DNA from: Acidimicrobiales bacterium
GTDB taxonomy: Bacteria > Actinomycetota > Acidimicrobiia > Acidimicrobiales > Palsa-688
Assembly: GCA_019241495.1 (NCBI GenBank)
Contig: JAFAWZ010000159.1
Span: 1-14,443, forward strand
Direction of reading: 5' to 3'
Length of the DNA stretch: 14,443 nucleotides
The translations under genes and the position numbers were made by a program. Below are positions 8,495 to 14,443 of this stretch, piece after piece (position 1 is the first letter of the stretch; every line of letters begins with the position of its first letter). The notes beneath the pieces are model-generated. The model saw only the letters and a list, made by a program, of their open reading frames with translations, had not been told where the DNA came from and searched no databases.

Positions 8495-11122
8495 TCAGCC
8501 GTGGTTGATCACGGCCTGGGCCGCGGCCAGCCGGGCGATCGGAACCCGGAACGGTGAGCACGAGACGTAGTCGAGACCAGCGGTGTAGAAGAAGTCGATC
8601 GATTCGGGGTCGCCCCCGTGCTCGCCGCACACCCCGAGCTTGATGGTCGGGTTGGTGGACCGGCCTCGGCCCACCGCCTCCTTCACCAGCTCGCCCACGC
8701 CGGACTGGTCGATCGTCTCGAACGGGTTGCGTTTGAGCAGGCCCAGCTCGAGGTAGGTCGACATCATCCGGCCCTCCACGTCGTCCCGGGAGAATCCGAA
8801 GGTCATCTGGGTCAGATCGTTGGTGCCGAAGCTGAAGAAGTCAGCTTCGGCAGCCAGCTCGTCGGCGCGCACCGCGGCCCGGGGCGTCTCGACCATGGTG
8901 CCGATGAGCACCTCGGGCTTCTTGCGCAAACCCTGGGTCTCCTCGTCGATCGCCTGCACGACCCAGGAGCGGGCCAGCCCCAGCTCTTCCCGGGTGACAG
9001 TCAGAGGGATCATCACCTCGACCTTGGGTTTGCCACCGGCCGCGACCCGCTCGGCGGCCGCCTCCAGTAGGGCCCGCACCTGCATGCCGTACAGGCCCGG
9101 TTTGATGACCCCGAGGCGCACCCCTCGGGTGCCGAGCATGGGGTTGAACTCCTCCCACTCGCGCGCCGCGGCCAACAGCTCCTTCTCCTCGCCGGACAGG
9201 CCGGTGGTGGCCTCCTTTATCTCGAGCTCCTCGATGGACGGGAGGAACTCGTGCAGCGGAGGGTCGAGCAGTCGCACGGTCACAGGAAGTCCGTCCATGG
9301 CCTCGAGGATCGAGACGAAATCCTGCTTCTGGGCCTCCCTCAGCTCCTCCAGCGCGCTCTTCTCCTCATCGGCCGATGAGGCCAGGATCATCCGGCGGAC
9401 GATGGGGAGCCGGTCCTCGGCGAGGAACATGTGCTCGGTACGGCACAGCCCGATGCCCTCGGCTCCGAACTCGCGGGCTTTGGCCGCGTCCGGCCCGTTG
9501 TCGGCGTTGGCCCGCACCGCGAGCCGCCCCTTGCGGATCTTGTCAGCCCACTTGAGGACGACGTGGAACTCGTCGGGAGGGCTGGCGTCTTTCAACGGGA
9601 CCTCCCCGAGAGCGATATGACCGGTGCTGCCGTCGATCGAGATGTACTCGCCTTCGTGGACGGTAGAACCCCCGACGGTGAAGCTGCGGCCCGAGATGCG
9701 CACCGACTCGGCCCCGACCACGGCCGGCTTGCCCCATCCCCGGGCCACCACGGCCGCATGGCTGACCAGGCCACCGCGGGTCGTCAGGATCCCTTGGGCG
9801 GCGATCATGCCGTGCACGTCCTCGGGTGAGGTCTCATTGCGCACCAGGATCACCCGCTCGCCTCGGTTGGCCGCCTCCTCGGCGGCGTCGGCAGTGAAGA
9901 CGACCTGGCCCACTGCCGCGCCGGGCGACGCCGCCAGCCCCTTGCCCAAAAGCTGCCGGGGGGGCTCGGCGAACTGCGGGTGGAGGACCTGGTCGAGGTG
10001 GTCGGCCGCGACTCGCGAGACCGCCTCCTCCTGGGAGATCTTCCAGCCCCGCTGCTTGGTCATGTCTACGGCCATCTTCAGGGCGGCCCGGCCGGTGCGC
10101 TTGCCGACCCTGGTCTGCAACATCCACAGCTTGCCCTGCTCAATGGTGAACTCGGTGTCACACATGTCGCGGTAATGGGCCTCGAGCCGGCCGAAGATGC
10201 CCATCAGCTCCTTGAAGATGTCGGGGAAGCGCTCCTTCAGCGCCGAGAGGGGCAGGGTGTTGCGGATGCCAGCCACCACGTCCTCGCCCTGCGCATTGAT
10301 GAGGAAATCGCCGTACTCGCCCTGGGTCCCCGTAGCGGGATCCCGGGTGAAGCCCACCCCGGTACCGGAGCGGTCGTCGCGGTTACCGAAAACCATGGCC
10401 TGGACGTTCACCGCGGTGCCCAGGTCGTGGGGGATGCGCTCCCGGACCCGGTAGGCAACCGCACGCGCCCCGTTCCAGGAACGGAAGACCGCTTCGATGG
10501 CCCCCCGCAACTGGTCCCCGGGCTCTTGGGGGAACGGCCGGCGGGTCTCGCGCTCGACGATCCGCTTGTACTCCTCGCAAAGCTCCTGCAAGGCCCCGGC
10601 GGCCAGGTCGGCGTCGCTGGACACCCCCGACTGTTGCTTGGCCCGCTCGAAGGGCTCCTCGAACAGATCACCCTCCAGGCCCAGCACGATGCGCCCGTAC
10701 ATGGAGATGAAGCGACGGTATGAGTCGTAGGCGAAGCGGTCGTCGCTGGTCTGGTCGGCCAAGCCCTTGACCGACGAATCGTTCAGCCCGAGGTTGAGGA
10801 CCGTGTCCATCATCCCAGGCATGGAGAATTTGGCACCGGAACGGACACTTACAAGGAGGGGGTCAGCCGCATCGCCCAACCTTTTTCCCATGGCCTTCTC
10901 GAGCCGCCGTACCTGCTTGGCCACCTCGTCGGTGAGACCCTCCGGCCAGCCTCCCTGCATGTGGGCGCGGCATGCGTCAGTGGTGATGGTGAACCCGGGC
11001 GGCACGGGCAGGCCGAGCACCGAGGTCATCTCGGCCAGGTTCGCTCCCTTGCCACCGAGGAGATCTTTCATCTCCATGGGCGGGCGGCGGTGCTTGTGGT
11101 CGAAGGAGTAGACGAGGGGCAT
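8495..11122 (-). CDS. ppdK: Pyruvate, phosphate dikinase
   Basis: This enzyme interconverts pyruvate + ATP + Pi with phosphoenolpyruvate + AMP + PPi, and so links glycolysis and gluconeogenesis in the cytosol. At 875 residues it has the standard length. An N-terminal ATP-grasp domain (about 1-340) includes GGKGANLAEM, VSVRSGAKFSMPGMMDT and GFTRDPATG. The swivelling domain carries the phosphohistidine H455 (GGLVSHAAVVARG). The C-terminal PEP/pyruvate barrel includes GLCRTEHMF (R561), GTNDLTQMTFGFSRDD and the catalytic cysteine C832 in GVCGEHGGDP. The residue two before the histidine is Val453, where regulated homologues have Thr. The ATG at 11122 fits the family N-terminus and lies 10 bases after the glyS stop, which implies co-transcription with glyS. 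Confidence 0.97.
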   Translation of the reverse strand: MPLVYSFDHKHRRPPMEMKDLLGGKGANLAEMTSVLGLPVPPGFTITTDACRAHMQGGWPEGLTDEVAKQVRRLEKAMGKRLGDAADPLLVSVRSGAKFSMPGMMDTVLNLGLNDSSVKGLADQTSDDRFAYDSYRRFISMYGRIVLGLEGDLFEEPFERAKQQSGVSSDADLAAGALQELCEEYKRIVERETRRPFPQEPGDQLRGAIEAVFRSWNGARAVAYRVRERIPHDLGTAVNVQAMVFGNRDDRSGTGVGFTRDPATGTQGEYGDFLINAQGEDVVAGIRNTLPLSALKERFPDIFKELMGIFGRLEAHYRDMCDTEFTIEQGKLWMLQTRVGKRTGRAALKMAVDMTKQRGWKISQEEAVSRVAADHLDQVLHPQFAEPPRQLLGKGLAASPGAAVGQVVFTADAAEEAANRGERVILVRNETSPEDVHGMIAAQGILTTRGGLVSHAAVVARGWGKPAVVGAESVRISGRSFTVGGSTVHEGEYISIDGSTGHIALGEVPLKDASPPDEFHVVLKWADKIRKGRLAVRANADNGPDAAKAREFGAEGIGLCRTEHMFLAEDRLPIVRRMILASSADEEKSALEELREAQKQDFVSILEAMDGLPVTVRLLDPPLHEFLPSIEELEIKEATTGLSGEEKELLAAAREWEEFNPMLGTRGVRLGVIKPGLYGMQVRALLEAAAERVAAGGKPKVEVMIPLTVTREELGLARSWVVQAIDEETQGLRKKPEVLIGTMVETPRAAVRADELAAEADFFSFGTNDLTQMTFGFSRDDVEGRMMSTYLELGLLKRNPFETIDQSGVGELVKEAVGRGRSTNPTIKLGVCGEHGGDPESIDFFYTAGLDYVSCSPFRVPIARLAAAQAVINHG

Positions 11123-11132
11123 GCCCCGAAGT

Positions 11133-12473
11133 CTAAAAGCCTGCGATGCCCAGGCGTGACCGCACTTCTTCCACGACCCGCTCGATCGGGACGCGGACCT
11201 GAGCGGTGGTGTCGCGGTCGCGGATCGTGACGGCCCGGTCTTCGAGGGAATCGAAATCGATGGTCACCGCGAGCGGGGTGCCGATCTCGTCCTGACGCCG
11301 GTAGCGGCGCCCGATGGACTGGGTCTCGTCGTAGTCGCACATGGCGATGGGCTGCAGCAAGCCGAGCACCTCTTCCGCGACGGGAACGAGGGTCTCCTTC
11401 TTGGACAGGGGCAGGACCGCCACCTGGTAGGGGGCGATGCGGGGGTGGAGCCGCAGCACCGTACGCTCCTCGCCGCCGATCTGGTCCCGGTCGTAGGCCG
11501 CGAGCAAGAAGGCCATCATGGTGCGTGTCGCTCCGGCGGCCGGCTCGATGACGTACGGGACATAGCGTTCACCGCTGGCCTGGTCGAAGTACTCCAGCTT
11601 CACCCCGCTGGCCTCGGCATGGGCCCGCAGGTCGTAGTCGGTCCGGTTGGCGATGCCCTCGAGCTCGCCCCAGCCCCACGGGAACATGAACTCGACGTCG
11701 GTGGTGCCGGCCGAGTAGTGCGACAGCTCCTCTTGATCGTGGTCCCGCAGCCGCAGCCTCTGGCGGTCGATGCCCAAGCTCACGTACCACTCGAGGCGCT
11801 CCGTGCGCCAGTAGTCGAACCACTTGTCCGCTTCGGCGGGCGGAACGAAGTACTCGAGCTCCATCTGCTCGAACTCCCGGGTCCGGAACACGAAGTTCCC
11901 CGGGGTGATCTCGTTGCGGAACGACTTGCCGATCTGGGCGATGCCGAAGGGGGGGCGCTTGCGGGAGGTCTGCAGGACGTTGAGGAAGTTCACGAAGTGG
12001 CCCTGGGCCGTCTCGGGCCGCAGGTAGGCGACCGATCCTTCGTCCTCCAGCGGGCCGGCGTGGGTCTTGAACATCAAGTTGAAGGCCCGGGCCTCGGTGA
12101 GATCGGTGCTGTCGCAGTTCGGGCAGTGGACCAGGCCGTCGGCGGCGGCCGGCTCGAGGTGGTCGGCTCGCCAGCGTTCCTTGCACTTGCGGCAGTCGAC
12201 CATGGGGTCGGTGAAGTTGGCCAGGTGGCCCGAAGCCTCCCAGATGCGGGGGCTGGAGAGGATTGCGGCGTCGAGGCCGACCACGTCGTGGCGCATCTGC
12301 ACCATGGAGCGCCACCACTCGTTCTTGACGTTGCGCAACATGAGCACGCCGAGGGGCCCGTAGTCGTAGGTGGAGCGAAACCCGCCGTAGATCTCGGCGC
12401 TGGGAAAGATGAAGCCTCGTTGCTTGGCGAGCCTGACGATGTCTTCCATGTCGACGACGGGCATAAGGGTCAC
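11133..12473 (-). CDS. glyS: Glycyl-tRNA synthetase, alpha2 single-chain type
   Basis: This enzyme charges tRNA-Gly with glycine. It is a class II synthetase of the homodimeric type found in Actinobacteria, archaea and eukaryotes, not the alpha2beta2 GlyQ/GlyS type. It is 446 residues. GFIFPSAEIYGG is at 20-31 and motif 1 at about 33-60. A zinc-binding insertion has C94, C97, C117 and C120. AYLRPETAQG is at 149-158, and motif 2 is GKSFRNEITP at 182-191 followed by FRTREFEQMELE. Motif 3 lies around 305-320 (VIEPAAGATR), and the anticodon-binding domain fills about 340-446. The start is unclear: GTG at 12473, ATG at 12464 and ATG at 12449 are all in frame, and none has a strong ribosome-binding site. 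The gene lies between recO and ppdK on the same strand. Confidence 0.96.
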   Translation of the reverse strand: MTLMPVVDMEDIVRLAKQRGFIFPSAEIYGGFRSTYDYGPLGVLMLRNVKNEWWRSMVQMRHDVVGLDAAILSSPRIWEASGHLANFTDPMVDCRKCKERWRADHLEPAAADGLVHCPNCDSTDLTEARAFNLMFKTHAGPLEDEGSVAYLRPETAQGHFVNFLNVLQTSRKRPPFGIAQIGKSFRNEITPGNFVFRTREFEQMELEYFVPPAEADKWFDYWRTERLEWYVSLGIDRQRLRLRDHDQEELSHYSAGTTDVEFMFPWGWGELEGIANRTDYDLRAHAEASGVKLEYFDQASGERYVPYVIEPAAGATRTMMAFLLAAYDRDQIGGEERTVLRLHPRIAPYQVAVLPLSKKETLVPVAEEVLGLLQPIAMCDYDETQSIGRRYRRQDEIGTPLAVTIDFDSLEDRAVTIRDRDTTAQVRVPIERVVEEVRSRLGIAGF

Positions 12474-12555
12474 CAGGCTACCGGGGCACCAGCAGCGGCC
12501 CGATTCGGGAGTCGTTTAGTGAACCTGGCATTGTTTCAATGGATCTAAGCTGTTT

Positions 12556-13308
12556 TTATGCCAAGTTGGTGAACCTCAACCCAGGACCGGGGACCTCGCG
12601 CATCAGGTGCAGGGTGCGCAATCGCCGCTCGAGGTGGGCCTCGAGGGTAGAGGTGGCCAAGTGGCTCACAGTGGAGACGGTGGGGCCGGGTGGCTCGCCG
12701 AGCGCGGCGGCCAGCTGCCCGCCCAGTATGCGCTGGATCAGCCGCAAGGTCTCCCCCTCGACCGGGGTACCCCGCCGGTGCTCCCGGCACAACGTCCCCC
12801 CCTCCACCGGGTCGAAGCTCACCGTGTCGGGGGCGCCGCAGCGCACGCACCCGTCCACGACGGGCGCCACGCCCTCCAAGGCGAGGAGCTTCCAGTAGAA
12901 CGCCCCGACCAGAAGGGCAGGGCGGGGGTCCCACTCACCCAGGACGCGCAGCGCCCCGGTCAGCATCTTGAACAGCGGCGGGTTGGTCTCCCCCTCCTGG
13001 GCGACCTGGTCGACCGCCTCGACCAGGGCCAGCGCGTCGGTCATACGGTCGAGGTCCTCACGTATGGGCCGGTGGTGGTCCACCGTCTCGGCCTGGCTGA
13101 TCACGTCCAGGTTGCGCCCCTCGTAGAGCAGGAGGCTGACGTGGCCGGGCGGCTCTAGCCGCCCACCGAAGCGGCTCTTGGTCTTGCGGATGCCCTTGGC
13201 TACCGCCCGTACCTTGCCCCGCCCCCCGGTCATGAGCACCACGATGCGGTCCGCCTCCCCCAGCTTGTGGGTGCGTAAGACGACCGCCTCCTCGCGGTAC
13301 AGGCTCAT
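12556..13308 (-). CDS. recO: DNA repair protein RecO
   Basis: RecO helps load RecA onto single-stranded DNA covered by SSB and anneals complementary strands, working with RecR in gap repair. At 250 residues it has normal family length. The N-terminal OB fold starts YREEAVVLRTHKLGEADRIV, with KVRAVAKGIRK at 32-42. A helical domain follows. The zinc motif is C154, C157, C174 and H177 (CVRCG ... CREH), as in many actinobacterial RecO proteins. The ATG at 13308 gives the typical N-terminus but lacks a good Shine-Dalgarno (gatgaccgg precedes it). A strong hairpin ends 7 bases upstream, and a short leader ORF ends 4 bases upstream. It is downstream of uppS on the same strand, separated by a tandem-repeat tract. 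Confidence 0.95.
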   Translation of the reverse strand: MSLYREEAVVLRTHKLGEADRIVVLMTGGRGKVRAVAKGIRKTKSRFGGRLEPPGHVSLLLYEGRNLDVISQAETVDHHRPIREDLDRMTDALALVEAVDQVAQEGETNPPLFKMLTGALRVLGEWDPRPALLVGAFYWKLLALEGVAPVVDGCVRCGAPDTVSFDPVEGGTLCREHRRGTPVEGETLRLIQRILGGQLAAALGEPPGPTVSTVSHLATSTLEAHLERRLRTLHLMREVPGPGLRFTNLA

Positions 13309-13312
13309 CCGG

Positions 13313-13384
13313 TCATCGGGGGACCATCAAAGATGGTCCCCCGACCTGCAACATTGGCTCGCTCCACTCGGTCGCCTGCAACAT
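13313..13384 (-). CDS. Possible 23-codon leader ORF upstream of recO
   Basis: The ATG at 13384 lies in the second repeat unit (plus-strand order) and has GGAG seven bases upstream. The frame begins MLQATEWSEP, repeats MLQ from the next unit, crosses the whole hairpin, and stops with TGA at 13315-13313, four bases before the recO ATG. The equivalent ATGs in units 4 and 3 stop after five codons (MLQAT) because those units read TAG where this one reads GAG. No homology is recognisable. It may be a real translated leader or a by-product of the repeat sequence. Confidence 0.25.
   Translation of the reverse strand: MLQATEWSEPMLQVGGPSLMVPR
13316..13344. repeat. Perfect 13-bp inverted repeat with 3-base loop
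   Basis: The left arm TCGGGGGACCATC (13316-13328) is the exact reverse complement of the right arm (13332-13344), around an AAA loop (TTT on the recO strand). RNA from either strand would form a very stable stem-loop. No T-run follows on either strand, so it is not a classical intrinsic terminator. It sits immediately upstream of the recO start codon and abuts the tandem repeats without a gap, so the two look like one composite element. Confidence 0.95.
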
Positions 13385-13463
13385 TGGCTCGCTCCACTAG
13401 GTCGCCTGCAACATTGGTTCGCTCCACTAGGTCGCCTGCAACATTGGTTCGCTCCACTGGTCG
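13345..13463. repeat. Four tandem copies of a 30-bp repeat between uppS and recO
   Basis: Units start at 13345, 13375, 13405 and 13435. Each begins cctgcaacattgg on the plus strand, continues with c/t-tcgctccact, and ends ggtcg. Units 1-3 are 30 bp and unit 4 lacks one base (29 bp). Variation is confined to two places: ggctc in units 1-2 against ggttc in units 3-4, and the base after ccact (cggtcg, aggtcg, aggtcg, ggtcg). On the recO strand every unit contains GGAG, seven bases, then ATG TTG CAG. The tract starts 2 bases downstream of the uppS stop codon and runs straight into the hairpin. Confidence 0.97.
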
Positions 13464-13464
13464 C

Positions 13465-14217
13465 TCACGGTATGCCGTCGTCGCGCTGAGATCCGGTATT
13501 GCCGTAGCGGCGGTCGCGCGCCTGGAACTCCCGGACCGCCTCGAGCAGGTTCTCCCGCCGGAAGTCGGGCCACAGAACGTCGCTGAAGACGAGCTCGCTG
13601 TAGGCCAGCTCCCACAACAAGAAGTTCGAGATCCGGTACTCGCCCGAGGTACGGATCACCAGGTCGGGGTCGGGCAGCTCGGGGCTGTAGAGATGCTTGT
13701 GGATCGTGCGCTCGTCGATCCTGCCCGGCGAGACCCCCGAGGCGACGATCGCCTTGACGGCATCGACGATCTCGGCCCGGCCCCCGTAGTTGAAGGCCAC
13801 CGTGAGGGTCATGGCCCGGTTGTGCCGCGTCAGGTTGGCCGCATCGTCCATGCGCCGGACCACCCAGCGGGGCACCCGCCAGTCCCGCCGGCCCATGAAG
13901 CGGATGCGCACCCCCATGCGGTGCAGGTCGTCGCGGCGGCGGGTCAAGAGCTGGTCGGCGATGACGTTGAGCAGGAAGCGCACCTCCTCGTGGGGGCGTC
14001 GCCAGTTCTCGGTGGAAAAGGCGTACACGGTGAAGTACGGGATGCCGATCTCGAGCGCCCCGCACGCCGCATCGAACAACGCCTCCTCCCCCGCCCGGTG
14101 CCCCTCCGTCCGCGGCAACCCCTGCTTGGTCGCCCAACGGCCGTTGCCGTCCATCACGCACGCCACGTGGCGCGGAACTCGGTTCGGGTCCAGGCCTTCC
14201 AGGTCCACCATTGGCAC
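13465..14217 (-). CDS. uppS: Isoprenyl (undecaprenyl/decaprenyl) diphosphate synthase, cis-type
   Basis: This enzyme adds isopentenyl units in cis configuration to an allylic diphosphate, making the lipid carrier for peptidoglycan and other wall polymers at the membrane surface. It is 250 residues, a normal length. The catalytic aspartate is D23 in CVMDGNGRWAT. FSTENW is at 67-72, FNYGGRAEI at 142-150, and the diphosphate-binding block DLVIRTSGEYRISNF is at 185-199, followed by E208 in AYSELVF. The block has TSGEY where most homologues have T(G/S)GEQ. The start is either the GTG at 14217 or the ATG at 14211, neither with a clear Shine-Dalgarno. The chain length of the product (C50 or C55) cannot be decided. 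It is upstream of recO and divergent from a helicase gene. Confidence 0.96.
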   Translation of the reverse strand: MPMVDLEGLDPNRVPRHVACVMDGNGRWATKQGLPRTEGHRAGEEALFDAACGALEIGIPYFTVYAFSTENWRRPHEEVRFLLNVIADQLLTRRRDDLHRMGVRIRFMGRRDWRVPRWVVRRMDDAANLTRHNRAMTLTVAFNYGGRAEIVDAVKAIVASGVSPGRIDERTIHKHLYSPELPDPDLVIRTSGEYRISNFLLWELAYSELVFSDVLWPDFRRENLLEAVREFQARDRRYGNTGSQRDDGIP

Positions 14218-14289
14218 GGTAGCGCCGAGTCGCCAAGAGCTGGGATTCGGTCACGCGCCCAGGCCGGGCGAGGCTTCTAGCCGGGAGAA

Positions 14290-14443
14290 GTGCCCGATCC
14301 CGCCGTAGATGCTGCGTTGGAGCGCGCCACCGGGGCTATCGCCGGCCACGAGGAACGCCCCTCCCAGCTGGCCATGGCCCAGGCCGTGGCGGCGGCCATC
14401 GCTGAGCAACGGCACCTGATCGTCCAGGCTGGGACCGGGACGG
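14290..14443 (+). CDS. dinG: DinG/XPD-type ATP-dependent DNA helicase (partial, 5' end only)
   Basis: Only the first 51 codons are in the window. They read as a superfamily 2 helicase N-terminus. The Q-motif region is ERPSQLAMAQAVAAAI at about 22-37, followed by HLIVQAGTGT, the start of Walker A, cut at the right edge just before the expected GKS. This pairing of a Q-motif with QAGTGTGKS is characteristic of DinG/XPD-family 5'-3' helicases that act in repair and in removing R-loops or G-quadruplexes. An in-frame TAG at 14278-14280 limits the start. The GTG at 14290 has GGGAG only two bases upstream, which is close, so a later start is possible. It is divergent from uppS, with about 72 bases between the starts. 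The iron-sulfur cluster domain, if any, lies outside. Confidence 0.8.
   Translation, partial: MPDPAVDAALERATGAIAGHEERPSQLAMAQAVAAAIAEQRHLIVQAGTGT

Noticed and set aside
12474..12555. T-box or other riboswitch upstream of glyS
   Set aside because: The gap to recO is only 82 bases and contains just a 5-bp hairpin (CATTG/CAATG at 12529-12541). There is no T-box core and no room for one.
13316..13344. Intrinsic terminator
   Set aside because: The stem is perfect but no T-run follows on either strand. I therefore list it as an inverted repeat.
13345..13463. CRISPR array
   Set aside because: The 30-bp units are directly contiguous with no unique spacers, and no cas genes are nearby.
13333..14280. 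Long plus-strand ORF (315 codons) opposite uppS and through the repeats
   Set aside because: It is antisense to uppS, whose motifs are all intact. Its composition is typical of high-GC shadow frames, and the repeat portion only gives periodic PATLARSTRS.

Overview
The window is high-GC DNA that is almost entirely protein-coding, with frequent GTG/TTG starts. Gene content and order (uppS, recO, an alpha2-type glyS, ppdK, dnaG and rpoD, all on the minus strand) point to a high-GC Actinobacteriota. My best guess is an uncultured or Acidimicrobiia-like lineage, but the phylum is inferred from gene order and codon/GC character, not from a marker tree.

Layout from left to right. Positions 1-1071 (minus) hold the N-terminal three-fifths or so of a membrane GGDEF-EAL cyclic-di-GMP protein that runs off the left edge. 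Positions 1145-3057 (minus) hold a group II PLP-dependent decarboxylase preceded by a small two-helix membrane protein of unknown function. Position 3166-3912 (plus) is a short-chain dehydrogenase/reductase with a TTG start. After a 268-bp convergent spacer come a minus-strand SAM methyltransferase with an N-terminal zinc ribbon and, directly upstream of it, a tRNA with a CAU anticodon (probably tRNA-Ile2). A divergent tRNA-Asn(GUU) lies on the plus strand. From 5363 to 14217 everything is on the minus strand: rpoD, dnaG, ppdK, glyS, recO and uppS. The window ends with the first 51 codons of a plus-strand DinG-type helicase.

How the genes fit together. The minus-strand block is a version of the bacterial 'macromolecular synthesis' neighbourhood. 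It combines the principal sigma factor, primase, a tRNA synthetase, recombination repair and undecaprenyl-phosphate carrier synthesis. PPDK (pyruvate-phosphate dikinase) is inserted between glyS and dnaG. Several junctions are tight: the dnaG stop overlaps the rpoD start (GTGA), and glyS to ppdK is about 10 bp. Co-transcription of at least parts of the block is therefore likely.

The part that ordinary genes do not explain is the 156-bp gap between uppS and recO. It is filled by four tandem 30-bp repeats fused to a perfect 13-bp-stem hairpin. Each repeat, read on the recO strand, carries a Shine-Dalgarno-like GGAG seven bases before an ATG. The third one opens a 23-codon leader ORF that runs through the hairpin and stops 4 bases before recO. 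This is either a dispersed repeat family or a recO leader. I see no phage, insertion sequence, CRISPR array, defence system or biosynthetic cluster.
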